A DNA stretch of 64,000 bases, taken from contig CAVWPS010000002.1 of the NCBI GenBank assembly GCA_963756975.1, positions 806,001 through 870,000 of the forward strand. Reading direction: 5' to 3'. Source of the stretch: CAVRQM01 sp963756975. Its GTDB lineage: Bacteria > Pseudomonadota > Alphaproteobacteria > Acetobacterales > Acetobacteraceae. Shown in pieces: positions 54,595 through 63,458 of this stretch. Below the pieces are notes generated by a model that searched no databases, was not told where the DNA came from, and saw only the letters and a list, made by a program, of their open reading frames with translations. Made by a program: the position numbers and the translations under genes. The first letter of the stretch is position 1, and each line of letters starts with the position of its first letter.

Positions 54595-56519
54595 ACGAGG
54601 GCCGGCCGGAACCGCTCGGCGTCACCCTCGACGTCGATGGCGTCAACGTCGCCGTCCACGCGCCCGACGCGGAGCTGGTCGAACTGTGCCTGTTCGACGG
54701 CGACACCGAGCGCCGGGTGAAGCTCGCCGCCCGGACCGCCGGCGTGTTTCACGCGCACGTTCCGGGCATCGTCGCGGGCCAGCATTACGGGTTGCGCGCG
54801 CACGGGCCGTGGCGGCCGGAGGCCGGGTTCCGCTTCAACGCGGCCAAGCTTCTGCTCGATCCCTACGCGACCGCCATCGACCGCCCGTTCCGTCTCGTGC
54901 CGTCGCTATTCGGCCAAGGCCCCGACGACCGCATCCGCGACGACACCGACAGCGCGAAAGACATGCCGCGCTGCATCGTCGAGGGTCCGCCCGACCCGAC
55001 GCCCGTGAAGCGGCCCGGCACGCCGTGGTCGCGGACGATCATCTACGAACTGCCGGTGCGCGGCTTCACCATGCGCAACCCCGGCGTGCCCGCCGCACTG
55101 CGCGGCACGTTCGCGGGCCTCGCCCATCCCGCCGCCCTGAACCATCTGATCGCCCTCGGCATCACCGCCGCCGAAATCCTGCCGCCCGCCGCCTGGATCG
55201 ACGACCGGCAACTGCCCGCACTCGGCCTGTCGAACGCCTGGGGCTACAACACCGCCGCGTTCCTGGCCCCCGACCCGCGCCTGGCCCCCGGCGGCTGGAC
55301 AGAGGTGCGCGCCGCCGTTTCCGCCCTGGCCGATGCCGGGATCGAGACGATCGTCGACATCGTGCTGAACCACACCGGCGAGGGCGACGAACTCGGCCCC
55401 ACCCTGTCGCTGCGCGGCCTCGACAATGCCGGCTACTACCGCCTCCGCCCCGACAATCCCCGCTTCTATGTGAACGACACCGGCTGCGGCGACACGGTGG
55501 CACTCGACCGGCCGCCCGGCCTTCGGCTCGCGATGGATTCGCTGCGGGCGTGGGCGGTCCGGGGCGGCGTGCACGGCTTCCGCTTCGACCTCGCGCCCGT
55601 GCTCGGCCGCCGCGACGACGGCTTCGACCCGATCGCACCGCTGTTGCAGGCGATCGGCCAGGACCCGGTATTGCGCGAGCTGAAAATGATCGCCGAGCCG
55701 TGGGACGTCGGCCAGGGCGGCTACCGGCTCGGCCAGTTTCCCGCCGCGTGGGGCGAGTGGAACGACCGCTTTCGCGACGACACGCGAAAATTCTGGCGCG
55801 GCGATTCCGGGATGCTGCGCGGCATGGCGACGCGGCTCGCGGGCTCCGACGACGTGATGCGGGCGCACGGCCACCCGTCGCGCTCGATCAACTTCGTCGT
55901 CGCGCATGACGGGTTCACCCTCGCCGACCTCGTCTCGTACGAGCGCAAGCACAACGACGCGAACGGCGAGGGCGGCCGCGACGGCACGAGCGAAAACCTG
56001 TCGTGGAACAACGGCGCCGAGGGCGAGACCGCCGATGCCACGATCCGCGCCGAGCGAATCCGCGACCAGATCGCGATGCTGGACACGCTGCTGTCCGCGC
56101 GCGGCACGCCGATGCTGATCATGGGCTCCGAGGGCGGGCACACCCAGCACGGCAACAACAACGCGTATTGCCAGGACGGCCTGACCTGGCTCGACTGGGA
56201 TTTCGACCCCGCGATCCTGGCCGCGACCCGTGCCGCCATCGCGCGCCGGCAGGCCGATCCGGCGCTGGACGACGACCGCTTCCTCGCCAACGACGGCGAC
56301 GTGTTCTGGCTCCGTACGGACGGCACGCCGATGCGCGAGCCCGACTGGGCGGACGGCGACACGCTGATCGCGCTGTTCACCACGGGCGTGTCCAGGGCAC
56401 TGATCGTGCTGAACCGGGCCCGCAGCGCGATCACGGTAACGCTTCCGCCCGGCAATTGGTCGGGCACCGGCCACGTCGCCGCCCGCAGCGTCGGCGTTTT
56501 CACCTCGGAGGCTGTTTAG
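54591..56519 (+). CDS. glgX: Glycogen debranching enzyme (isoamylase type)
   Basis: GH13 alpha-1,6-glucosidase, 642 residues. TTG 54591 overlaps the glgA stop and starts just before the CBM48 domain (PLGVTLDVDGVNVAVHAPDA). GH13 motifs: VDIVLNHTGEGDE, nucleophile Asp in VHGFRFDLAPVLGRR, acid Glu in MIAEPWDVGQGGYR, transition-state His-Asp in VVAHDGFTLADLVSYERKHN. The frame is open upstream inside glgA but that is a shadow. Works with GlgP to degrade the polymer; no branching enzyme glgB is in this window. Confidence 0.94.
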   Translation: MNEGRPEPLGVTLDVDGVNVAVHAPDAELVELCLFDGDTERRVKLAARTAGVFHAHVPGIVAGQHYGLRAHGPWRPEAGFRFNAAKLLLDPYATAIDRPFRLVPSLFGQGPDDRIRDDTDSAKDMPRCIVEGPPDPTPVKRPGTPWSRTIIYELPVRGFTMRNPGVPAALRGTFAGLAHPAALNHLIALGITAAEILPPAAWIDDRQLPALGLSNAWGYNTAAFLAPDPRLAPGGWTEVRAAVSALADAGIETIVDIVLNHTGEGDELGPTLSLRGLDNAGYYRLRPDNPRFYVNDTGCGDTVALDRPPGLRLAMDSLRAWAVRGGVHGFRFDLAPVLGRRDDGFDPIAPLLQAIGQDPVLRELKMIAEPWDVGQGGYRLGQFPAAWGEWNDRFRDDTRKFWRGDSGMLRGMATRLAGSDDVMRAHGHPSRSINFVVAHDGFTLADLVSYERKHNDANGEGGRDGTSENLSWNNGAEGETADATIRAERIRDQIAMLDTLLSARGTPMLIMGSEGGHTQHGNNNAYCQDGLTWLDWDFDPAILAATRAAIARRQADPALDDDRFLANDGDVFWLRTDGTPMREPDWADGDTLIALFTTGVSRALIVLNRARSAITVTLPPGNWSGTGHVAARSVGVFTSEAV

Positions 56520-57348
56520 ATGACAGGCAACGCCGATCAGGCCGAGGACCTGGACCGGGGCCGGCGGCGACCGCTGGCTCGCGAACGAGCGGCTGCTCGA
56601 ACGCCAGCTCGCCGATATCGGCGACGTGCTGATCGAAGCCGCCGCACCGAAACCGGGCGAGCGCGTGCTCGAGATCGGCTGCGGCACGGGATTGATCGCG
56701 GCCCGCATTCTCGGCGCGGTTCAGCCGGGCGGCGAACTGGTCGCGGTCGACATCTCGGCCCCCCTGCTCGACGTCGCCCGCAAATCCGTCCCCGGTGCCG
56801 ACTTCCGACTGGCCGACGCGCAGACCGCCGAGCTGCCGCGCGACCGCGACCTCGTTTTGTCCCGCTTCGGCGTGATGTTCTTCGCCGACCCGGTCGCCGC
56901 GTTCGCGAATATCCGCGCGGCGATGCGTCCCGGCGGCCGCCTTGCTTTCGTCTGCTGGGCGCCGCTCGCCGACAGCCCGTGCTGGTCGATCCCGATGGCG
57001 ATCGTCACCCGCCACCTCGGCCCGCCCGACCCGGTGCCGGCCGGGACACCGGGACCGCTCTCCCTCGCCGACCCCGTCCGCCTGCGCGGCATTTTGACGG
57101 AGGCCGGATGGGACAGCGTCACGATCGACACGCGGCAGGTGGCGACCCGCCAGCCGACCCTGGCCGATCTGGCCGAGATCGCCGTCCGCATGGGCCCCGC
57201 CTCGGCGCTCATCAACGCGCGCCAGCCGGACGCCGCGATTCTGGCTGCCATCCGGTCCGAAATCCTCGAAGCGCTCGCCGGCTACGCGACCGCCGACGGG
57301 GCCTCGGTTCCGGCCAGCGTTCACGTCGTCGGCGCGATCAACCCCTGA
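56520..57348 (+). CDS. SAM-dependent methyltransferase, frame interrupted near 56550
   Basis: Class I methyltransferase of about 275 residues. After ten residues (MTGNADQAED) the frame shifts; removing one C at 56549-56550 gives DWTGAGGDRWLANERLLERQ, the usual beginning of this family. SAM motif VLEIGCGTGLIAARILGAV, then VAVDISAPLLDVARK and RPGGRLAFVCWAPLADSPCW. Length 829 fits one insertion. ATG 56520 directly follows the glgX stop. Substrate unknown; the position in the glg operon may be coincidental. Overlaps the 3' end of the convergent cobC by 11 bases. Confidence 0.82.
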
Positions 57349-58282
57349 GCGCGTCCGCGAGCCGTTCGAGCCCGGCCCCGGGCTGACCGAACCGCAACCA
57401 GCGCGGATGCCCGGCAAACTTCCGGACGGCGATCCCGCGCGACGCGAGCCGGGCATGGAGTGCCGCCGCGTCATCGGTCTCCGTGAGGCGAAACAGCCGG
57501 GTGCCGCCGATCACCCGCACCCGGCCGGCCAGCACCGCATCGAGACGCACCGTCTCGGCGGTCAATCGCGCCCGTGTCGCGGCGAGCCACGCCGCGTCCG
57601 CCAGTGCCACGGTCCCGATCGCGATGGCAGGCCCGGAGACCGCCCACGGCCCCAGCGCGGCCCGGATGATCGCGGCCCGCGCTCGCGAAGAGACCGCGAA
57701 ACCGAGCCGCACGCCCGCCAGCCCGTAGGTCTTGCCGAACGAGCGCAGCACCACCGTCGCCGGATGGTCGGTGGCGGCCACGCTGAGCGGCCCGTCCTCC
57801 AGATCGGCGAACGCCTCGTCCACCACCAGCAGATCGCGGTCCGCGAGCGCCAAAACCTCGTCCGGGGTACGGCGCATCCCGTCCGGGTTGTTCGGATTGC
57901 ACAGCACGACCGTTCGCGCATCGGCCGACTCGGTCGCACCCGCACGAGCCCAGGCCCGAGAATGCTCGGCGTAGGTCGGCCCGATCACCCGCACCGTCCT
58001 GGCCGGAAACAGCCGCGGCAACAGGTCGATCAACAGCTCCGTCCCCGGTGCGGCCACCACGCGCGCAGGGTCGGCCACGCCGTACGCCCGCGCCGCCGCC
58101 GCCTCCAGCGCCAGCACATCCTCGGGCTCCGGCAGCCGCTCCAGACAGCCGGGCGGCAGCGGCGGCACCGGATACGGCACCGGGTTGATGCCGGTCGACA
58201 GATCGAGCCACGGCGTTGCCGCGCCGGGCCATGCGCGCCGGAGTGCGGCCAGCGTGCCGCCGTGCTCTAAAACCTCGTCCAA
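57338..58282 (-). CDS. cobC: Threonine-phosphate decarboxylase (aminopropanol-phosphate synthesis)
   Basis: PLP-dependent fold-type I enzyme, 314 residues, for the aminopropanol arm of cobalamin. N-terminus EHGGTLAALRRAWP and WLDLSTGINPVPYPVPPL are typical of CobC/CobD-type decarboxylases; VVLCNPNNPDGMRRTPDEVL, catalytic Lys in LRSFGKTYGLAGVRLGF; C-terminal RFGQPGAGLERLADAL. TTG 58282 is the only start close to the conserved N-terminus. Divergent from cobD with overlapping 5' regions. Confidence 0.92.
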   Translation of the reverse strand: MDEVLEHGGTLAALRRAWPGAATPWLDLSTGINPVPYPVPPLPPGCLERLPEPEDVLALEAAAARAYGVADPARVVAAPGTELLIDLLPRLFPARTVRVIGPTYAEHSRAWARAGATESADARTVVLCNPNNPDGMRRTPDEVLALADRDLLVVDEAFADLEDGPLSVAATDHPATVVLRSFGKTYGLAGVRLGFAVSSRARAAIIRAALGPWAVSGPAIAIGTVALADAAWLAATRARLTAETVRLDAVLAGRVRVIGGTRLFRLTETDDAAALHARLASRGIAVRKFAGHPRWLRFGQPGAGLERLADALRG

Positions 58283-59214
58283 CCCAGAAACGCCCCCTGA
58301 CCCAGACCCTCACCATCGCCGCCGCCGCCCTGATGGTCGAGGCCGTGTTCGGCTACCCGGACCGCCTGTTCGCGCTCGTGCGGCATCCCGTCGTCTGGGC
58401 CGGCGCGCTGATCGGCGTCCTCGACCGGGCACTCAACGACCGGACGCATCGGTGGCGGGGCGTTCTGGCCGTCGCGGTCCTGCTTGCCGCCGCAATCCTG
58501 CCCGCCGCCTTGATCCAGGCCGTCGCGCCGGCCCTCGTCACGGCGGTATTGGCGAGCAGCCTGCTGGCCCAGCGCAGCCTGCACGCCTACGTCGCCGCCG
58601 TCGCGTCGGCGCTGGAGACGGGCGGCCTGCCGGCGGGCCGCAAGGCGGTGGCGCACATCGTCGGCCGCGATCCGGAGACGCTGGACGAGGCCGGCGTGGT
58701 TCGCGCCGCCATCGAAAGCCTCGCCGAAAACTTCTCGGACGGCGTCGTCGCCCCGGCGTTCTGGTGCGCGGTCGCGGGCCTGCCCGGCATCGCGGCCTAC
58801 AAGGCGGCCAACACGGCGGATTCGATGATCGGCCACCGCACACCGAAGCACGAAGCATTCGGCTGGGCCGCCGCGAGGCTCGACGATGTCGTCAACCTGC
58901 CCGCGTCGCGCCTGTCGGCACTATGGCTGGCACTGGCGTCCGGCCGCCCGGTCGCGGTGATGCGCGTCGTGTTACGCGACGCGCGAAAACACCGTTCGCC
59001 CAACGCCGGCTGGCCGGAAAGCGCCATGGCGGCGGCGCTCGGCCTGCGACTCGCCGGACCGCGCGTGTATGGCGGCGTGTCGGTCGACGATGCCTGGATG
59101 GGCGACGGCACGCCGGATGCCTCGGTCGCCGACTTGCGTGCGGCACTCAGGGTTTACCGGCGGGCTTGCGTGATCCAGGGCGTGGTCGTCGTGGCACTGG
59201 CGCTCGCGATCTAG
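58231..59214 (+). CDS. cobD: Adenosylcobinamide-phosphate synthase (CobD/CbiB)
   Basis: Membrane enzyme that attaches aminopropanol (phosphate) to adenosylcobyric acid; about 327 residues with several membrane segments. Motifs: FGYPDRLFALVRHPVVWAGA, AAIESLAENFSDGVVAPAFW, AAYKAANTADSMIGHRTPKH, FGWAAARLDDVVNLPASRLS. Start uncertain: the first helix (TQTLTIAAAALMVEAVF) lies before the internal ATG 58333, so an upstream start is needed, ATG 58231 (chosen), TTG 58216 or GTG 58243, all overlapping cobC. Convergent with cobQ; stops share CTAG at 59211-59214. Confidence 0.88.
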   Translation: MRAGVRPACRRALKPRPTQKRPLTQTLTIAAAALMVEAVFGYPDRLFALVRHPVVWAGALIGVLDRALNDRTHRWRGVLAVAVLLAAAILPAALIQAVAPALVTAVLASSLLAQRSLHAYVAAVASALETGGLPAGRKAVAHIVGRDPETLDEAGVVRAAIESLAENFSDGVVAPAFWCAVAGLPGIAAYKAANTADSMIGHRTPKHEAFGWAAARLDDVVNLPASRLSALWLALASGRPVAVMRVVLRDARKHRSPNAGWPESAMAAALGLRLAGPRVYGGVSVDDAWMGDGTPDASVADLRAALRVYRRACVIQGVVVVALALAI

Positions 59215-60649
59215 CGCGCCAACCCGATCAGCCGCCCGACATCCATGTGCGTCTCCAGATGCGCGGCCAGCGCGTCCAGCGCCGCTTCGACCGACGCCCC
59301 GTGCGAGACGGCCGACGCGGCCCCGAACCCGGCCAGCCACGCCGCCCGGCACGCATCGCCGGCGAACAGGCCGTGCACGTACGTCCCCGACACGCGCCCA
59401 TCGTCCGATACAGCGCCGTCGTCGCGCCCGTCGTCGAACGTCAGCATCGGGTTCGCGCAATCCGGTCCTGCGGTGCGCCCGACATGCATCTCGTAGCCGT
59501 CGAACCCGGCACCACGCATCCGCCCGCGCACCGGCGCCAGCCGCTTGTCGCCGGTCAGCACCGTTTCGACATCGAGCAGCCCGAGTCCCGCGACGCTGTT
59601 CGGAACCCCCTCGACCCCGTCGGGATCGGCCACGATCCGGCCCAGCATCTGATAGCCGCCGCACAGCCCCAGCACGCGCCCGCCGGCACGGACATGCGCC
59701 AAGATGTCGATATCCCAGCCCTCGGCCCGCAACGCCGCCAGATCGGCGATCGTCGCCTTGGACCCGGGCAGGATCACCACGTCGCAGCGCGGCAACGATG
59801 TTTGCACGCGGCACCATCCGCAATTCCACCGACGGCTCGGCGCGCAGCGGATCGAGGTCGTCGAAATTGGCGATCCACGGCAGCATCGGCACGACAATTC
59901 GGACGCGCGCATCCGGTCGCCGCGCTTCGGTGCGGTCCGACCAAATCAGCCGCGTCCTCGGCGGGCAGTGCGCGGGTCGCGTCCGTGTGCGGCACGAGGC
60001 CCAATGCCGGCCATCCGGTGCGGTCCTCGATCATTCGCATGCCGTCGGCGAACAACGACAGGTCGCCGCGCATGCGGTTGACGACGAACCCGGCGACCAT
60101 CGCGCGGTCGCCCACATCAAGCACCGCGTGCGTGCCGACCAGGCTCGCGATCACCCCGCCCCGGTCGATGTCGCCGATGATCACGACGGGAACATCCGCC
60201 GCGCGCGAAAATCCCATGTTGGCGATGTCGTGCGCGCGCAGATTGATTTCCGACGCGCTCCCCGCACCCTCGACCAGCACGATGTCCGCTTCCGCCCGCA
60301 TCCGCGCGTAACTGTCGAGCACGCGCGGCATCAGTCCGGCCTTTTGCGCCTGATAGTCCCGGGCGCGCGCCGTGCCGATCACGCGGCCCTGCACGACGAT
60401 CTGCGCGCCCGTTTCGCTCTGCGGCTTTAGCAACACCGGATTCATGTGCACGCTCGGCGCAACCCCGCACGCCCGCGCCTGCAACGCCTGCGCGCGACCG
60501 ATCTCGCCGCCGTCTTCCGTCACTGCGGCGTTGTTGCTCATGTTCTGCGGCTTGAACGGGCGCACGCGAAAACCGCGGATCGTCAGCGCCCGGCATAGCC
60601 CCGCGACCAGCACCGATTTGCCGACACCGGACCCGGTTCCCTGAAACAT
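59211..60649 (-). CDS. cobQ: Cobyric acid synthase, frame interrupted near 59941 and 59790
   Basis: Glutamine-dependent amidase of side chains b, d, e and g, about 478 residues. N-terminal ATPase part MFQGTGSGVGKSVLVAGLCR, RPFKPQNMSNNAAVTEDGGE, IVLVEGAGSASEINLRAHDI, IGDIDRGGVIASLVGTHAVL; middle IVVPMLPWIANFDDLDPLRA; C-terminal glutaminase CDVVILPGSKATIADLAALR, Cys in VLGLCGGYQMLG, His in GTYVHGLFAG. Three frames are needed; two one-base removals (about 59941, and within 59775-59810) restore it, matching length 1439. All active-site motifs persist. Start ATG 60649, nine bases after the cobO stop. Confidence 0.88.
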
Positions 60650-60657
60650 CAGCGCGG

Positions 60658-61260
60658 TCAGAACTCGATCCCCGCCTGCGCCCGCACCCCCGCCGCGAAG
60701 TGATGTTTTAGCGCCACCATCTCGGTCACCAGATCGGCCATCTCGATCAGCGCCGGTTTCGCGTTCCTGCCGGTGACGACGACATGCAACGAGGATCGGC
60801 GTGCCGCCAAAACGGCCAGCACGGTATCGAGCGGCAGGTAGTCGTAACGCAGCGCGATGTTCAGCTCGTCCAGCACCAGCAGACGCAAATCCGGCTCCGC
60901 CATCAGCGCCACCGCCCGCGCCCATGCGGCCTCGGCGGCGGCGACGTCGCGGGCGCGATCCTGCGTCTCCCAGGTGAAACCCTCGCCCATCGTGTGCCAC
61001 GCGATCAGCTCGCCGCCCATGCGCTCCAGCATGCGACGCTCGCCGGTGTCCCACGCGCCCTTGATGAACTGCACGACGCCGACGCGAAAACCCTGGCCGA
61101 GCGAGCGCACGATCAGCCCGAGGGCGGCGGTCGTCTTGCCCTTGCCCGGCCCGGTGTGGACCATCAGCAGGCCCTTTTCCAAGATGGTCTTGGACGCGAC
61201 CTCGGCATCCTGCACCGCTTTCCGGCGCGCCATTTTCGCCGCGTGAAGGTCGTCGCTCAT
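60658..61260 (-). CDS. cobO: Cob(I)yrinic acid a,c-diamide adenosyltransferase
   Basis: CobA/CobO/BtuR family enzyme adding the 5'-deoxyadenosyl ligand, 200 residues. P-loop LLMVHTGPGKGKTTAALGLI (about 32-51), VVQFIKGAWDTGERRMLERM, LLVLDELNIALRYDYL; C-terminal EMVALKHHFAAGVRAQAGIE. Overlaps cobP by four bases (ATGA). Confidence 0.95.
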   Translation of the reverse strand: MSDDLHAAKMARRKAVQDAEVASKTILEKGLLMVHTGPGKGKTTAALGLIVRSLGQGFRVGVVQFIKGAWDTGERRMLERMGGELIAWHTMGEGFTWETQDRARDVAAAEAAWARAVALMAEPDLRLLVLDELNIALRYDYLPLDTVLAVLAARRSSLHVVVTGRNAKPALIEMADLVTEMVALKHHFAAGVRAQAGIEF

Positions 61261-61769
61261 CCCTTGATCCTCATCGGTAGTCCCGCAACCACGAACAGCA
61301 CCGTATCGGCCCGCGCCGCCACGGCCTGATGCAGCCGTCCCGCCGCGTCGCGAAACGCGCGCGACAACGCGTTGTCCGGCACGATGCCCAGCCCGACTTC
61401 GTTGCTGACCAGCACGGTGTCGGCGTCGCGGTCCAGAGCGCCGATCAAACCGTCCATCTCCGCAAGCCTGTCGGCGAGCAGCAGGTTCGTCACCCACAGC
61501 GTCAGGCAATCCACCAGCACCGGACCTTTCGCGTCCCGCAGCGCGCGGCAAAGGTCCAGCGGCTCTTCGACGGTCACCCACCCGGGCTCCCGTCGCTCGC
61601 GATGGGTAGAAATCCGGGCCCGCATCTCCGCATCCCACGCCTGCCCGGTCGCGATATAAACCCACGGCGGCGGCAACGCGGTGACGAGCCCCTCGGCCAG
61701 CGCGCTTTTGCCGGACCGGGCGCCGCCCAACACGAACTGGACGCGCGGGGAAGGCAGGGCGTATGTCAT
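61257..61769 (-). CDS. cobP: Adenosylcobinamide kinase / guanylyltransferase
   Basis: Bifunctional CobP/CobU, 170 residues, activating the nucleotide loop. P-loop VQFVLGGARSGKSALAEGLV (about 11-30), YIATGQAWDAEMRARISTHR with the guanylylated His region, VLVDCLTLWVTNLLL, VLVSNEVGLGIVPDNALSRA. ATG 61769 chosen; the frame opens seven codons further. Leads cobP-cobO-cobQ on the minus strand; its upstream region carries a riboswitch that reads the other way. Confidence 0.94.
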   Translation of the reverse strand: MTYALPSPRVQFVLGGARSGKSALAEGLVTALPPPWVYIATGQAWDAEMRARISTHRERREPGWVTVEEPLDLCRALRDAKGPVLVDCLTLWVTNLLLADRLAEMDGLIGALDRDADTVLVSNEVGLGIVPDNALSRAFRDAAGRLHQAVAARADTVLFVVAGLPMRIKG

Positions 61770-61777
61770 TCCTCGGA

Positions 61778-61944
61778 TGGTCCTTCCCACGCGGAAGGTG
61801 AAAAGGGAATGCGGTGCGGGATGTCATCCCCATGCCGCGGCTGCGCCCGCAACTGTAGGCGGAGAGTGTCGCGCCGGATGCCACTGGGTCACACCCCGGG
61901 AAGGTCGGCGGGACGCGTTCGATCCGTGAGCCAGGAGACCTGCC
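61778..61944 (+). promoter_or_regulatory. Cobalamin riboswitch
   Basis: Plus-strand leader with the conserved adenosylcobalamin elements in order: GAAAAGGGAA (61800-61809), GCCGCGGCTGCGCCCGCAAC followed by TGTA (about 61834-61857), GCCACTGGG (61880-61888), GGGAAGG (about 61899-61905), and the closing box GAGCCAGGAGACCTGCC (61928-61944). Located about 110 bases before the DUF1636 gene, it would shut off that gene, cobW and cobN when B12 is plentiful. Confidence 0.95.
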
Positions 61945-62057
61945 ATCCACGCCCACCGCGCGCCGTGCGGGATGCCACGGTCGCGCCACGCATCGCGACG
62001 TCGCGGACAGCTTTCCGCGCCGGCATCCCGTGTCTGTTGTGCGTGTGGGAGAGCCGT

Positions 62058-62429
62058 GTGTCCGACGTCAAACCAGAGCTTCATGTCTGCCTGACCTGCC
62101 GCGCCGGCCGCGAGCTGGCGGAGGGCGACACCCCGCCCGGCGCCCTGCTCCACGCCGAGCTGTCGCGGCTGCAGGCCGGACGCCAGACCGTGATCCTGCG
62201 CGAGGTGACCTGCCTCGCGAGCTGCGAGACCGGCTGTGCCGCGGTGATCGCCATGCCGGGCCGCTGGACCAACCTGCTCGGCCGGCTGGACGTGCCGCTC
62301 GCGGCCGATCTGCTGGCCTATGCGGGCCTGTATGCCGCATCCAAGACCGGCACGGTGATGCCGTCCAAACGCCCTCCGGCGCTGCACCCGCGCATGGTGC
62401 TCGGCCGTGTTCCGGACCTTTATTCATGA
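62058..62429 (+). CDS. DUF1636 predicted metal-binding protein
   Basis: 123-residue protein with Cys motifs LHVCLTCRAGRE and EVTCLASCETGCAAVI, fitting a thioredoxin-like 2Fe-2S or metal-binding domain. GTG 62058 preceded by GGGAG. First gene behind the cobalamin riboswitch and coupled (ATGA) to cobW, so it probably serves cobalt supply or the cobaltochelatase. Biochemical role unknown. Confidence 0.85.
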   Translation: MSDVKPELHVCLTCRAGRELAEGDTPPGALLHAELSRLQAGRQTVILREVTCLASCETGCAAVIAMPGRWTNLLGRLDVPLAADLLAYAGLYAASKTGTVMPSKRPPALHPRMVLGRVPDLYS

Positions 62430-63454
62430 ACAAAATCCCCGCCACGATCATCACCGGCTTTCTGGGTGCCGGTAAAACGACACTCGTCCGCCACGTGCTC
62501 GAGCACGCGGGCGGTCGGCGCATCGCGATCATCGTCAACGAGTTCGGCGCGCTCGGCATCGACGGCGAGACGCTGCGCGCGTGCGGGATCGAGGGTTGCG
62601 AGGACGACGACATCGTCGAGCTCGCGAACGGCTGCCTGTGCTGCACCGTCGCCGACGATTTCGTCCCGGCGATGACGGCGCTGCTCGACCGCGCAAGACC
62701 GCCCGAGCACATCCTGATCGAGACGTCCGGCCTCGCGCTGCCGAAGCCTTTGTTAAAGGCGTTCGACTGGCCGGGGATCCGCAGCCGCATCACCGTCGAC
62801 GGCGTGATCGCGGTTGTCGACGGCCCGGCGGTCGCGGCCGGCCGGTTCGCGGACGATCCCGCAGCCGTCGCGGCCCAGCGCGCGGGCGATACGTCGGTCG
62901 ATCACGACAACCCGCTCGCCGAAGTGTTCGAGGATCAGCTGACGTGCGCCGACATGGTCGTGCTGAACAAGGCCGATCTGATGGATGGCGACACGCTCGC
63001 CCGCGTGCATGCCGCCATCGCCCGCGTTCTGCCCCGCGCGGTGAAAACCATTGCGGTGCGTGACGGTGTCGTCGACCCGGCGGTGCTGCTCGGCCTCGGC
63101 GCGGCGGCGGAGGACGATCTGGCGTCCCGGCCGTCGCATCACGACGCCTTGGACGGTGCCCACGAGCACGACGATTTCGAAAGCTTCGTGGTGCCGTTGC
63201 CGGAGATCGCCTCGGTCGACGGGTTGATCGCGAGGCTCCGCGCCGCGACCGAGGCGCACGACGTGCTGCGGATGAAGGGGTTCGCGTCGGTTGCCGGCAA
63301 GCCGATGCGCCTCGCCGTGCAGGGCGTGGGCGTCCGGCTGCGGCACGCCTTCGACCAGCCCTGGCCGAACGGGCCGCGCGCCGGGCACATGGTCGTCATC
63401 GGCCGCACCGGCATGGATCGCGCCGCCATCACGGCGATGATCGCGCCCGCATGA
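62426..63454 (+). CDS. cobW: CobW-type metallochaperone GTPase
   Basis: 342-residue COG0523 G3E GTPase. Walker A GFLGAGKTT (residues 11-19), metal motif CLCC at 70-73, ETSGLALPKPLL, NKADL near 190, a His-rich stretch SHHDALDGAHEHDD (about 235-248) and the CobW C-terminal domain (VLRMKGFASVAGKPMRLAVQ). Thought to deliver cobalt to CobN chelatase. In the riboswitch-controlled operon, four bases before cobN. Confidence 0.95.
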   Translation: MNKIPATIITGFLGAGKTTLVRHVLEHAGGRRIAIIVNEFGALGIDGETLRACGIEGCEDDDIVELANGCLCCTVADDFVPAMTALLDRARPPEHILIETSGLALPKPLLKAFDWPGIRSRITVDGVIAVVDGPAVAAGRFADDPAAVAAQRAGDTSVDHDNPLAEVFEDQLTCADMVVLNKADLMDGDTLARVHAAIARVLPRAVKTIAVRDGVVDPAVLLGLGAAAEDDLASRPSHHDALDGAHEHDDFESFVVPLPEIASVDGLIARLRAATEAHDVLRMKGFASVAGKPMRLAVQGVGVRLRHAFDQPWPNGPRAGHMVVIGRTGMDRAAITAMIAPA

Positions 63455-63458
63455 GCCG

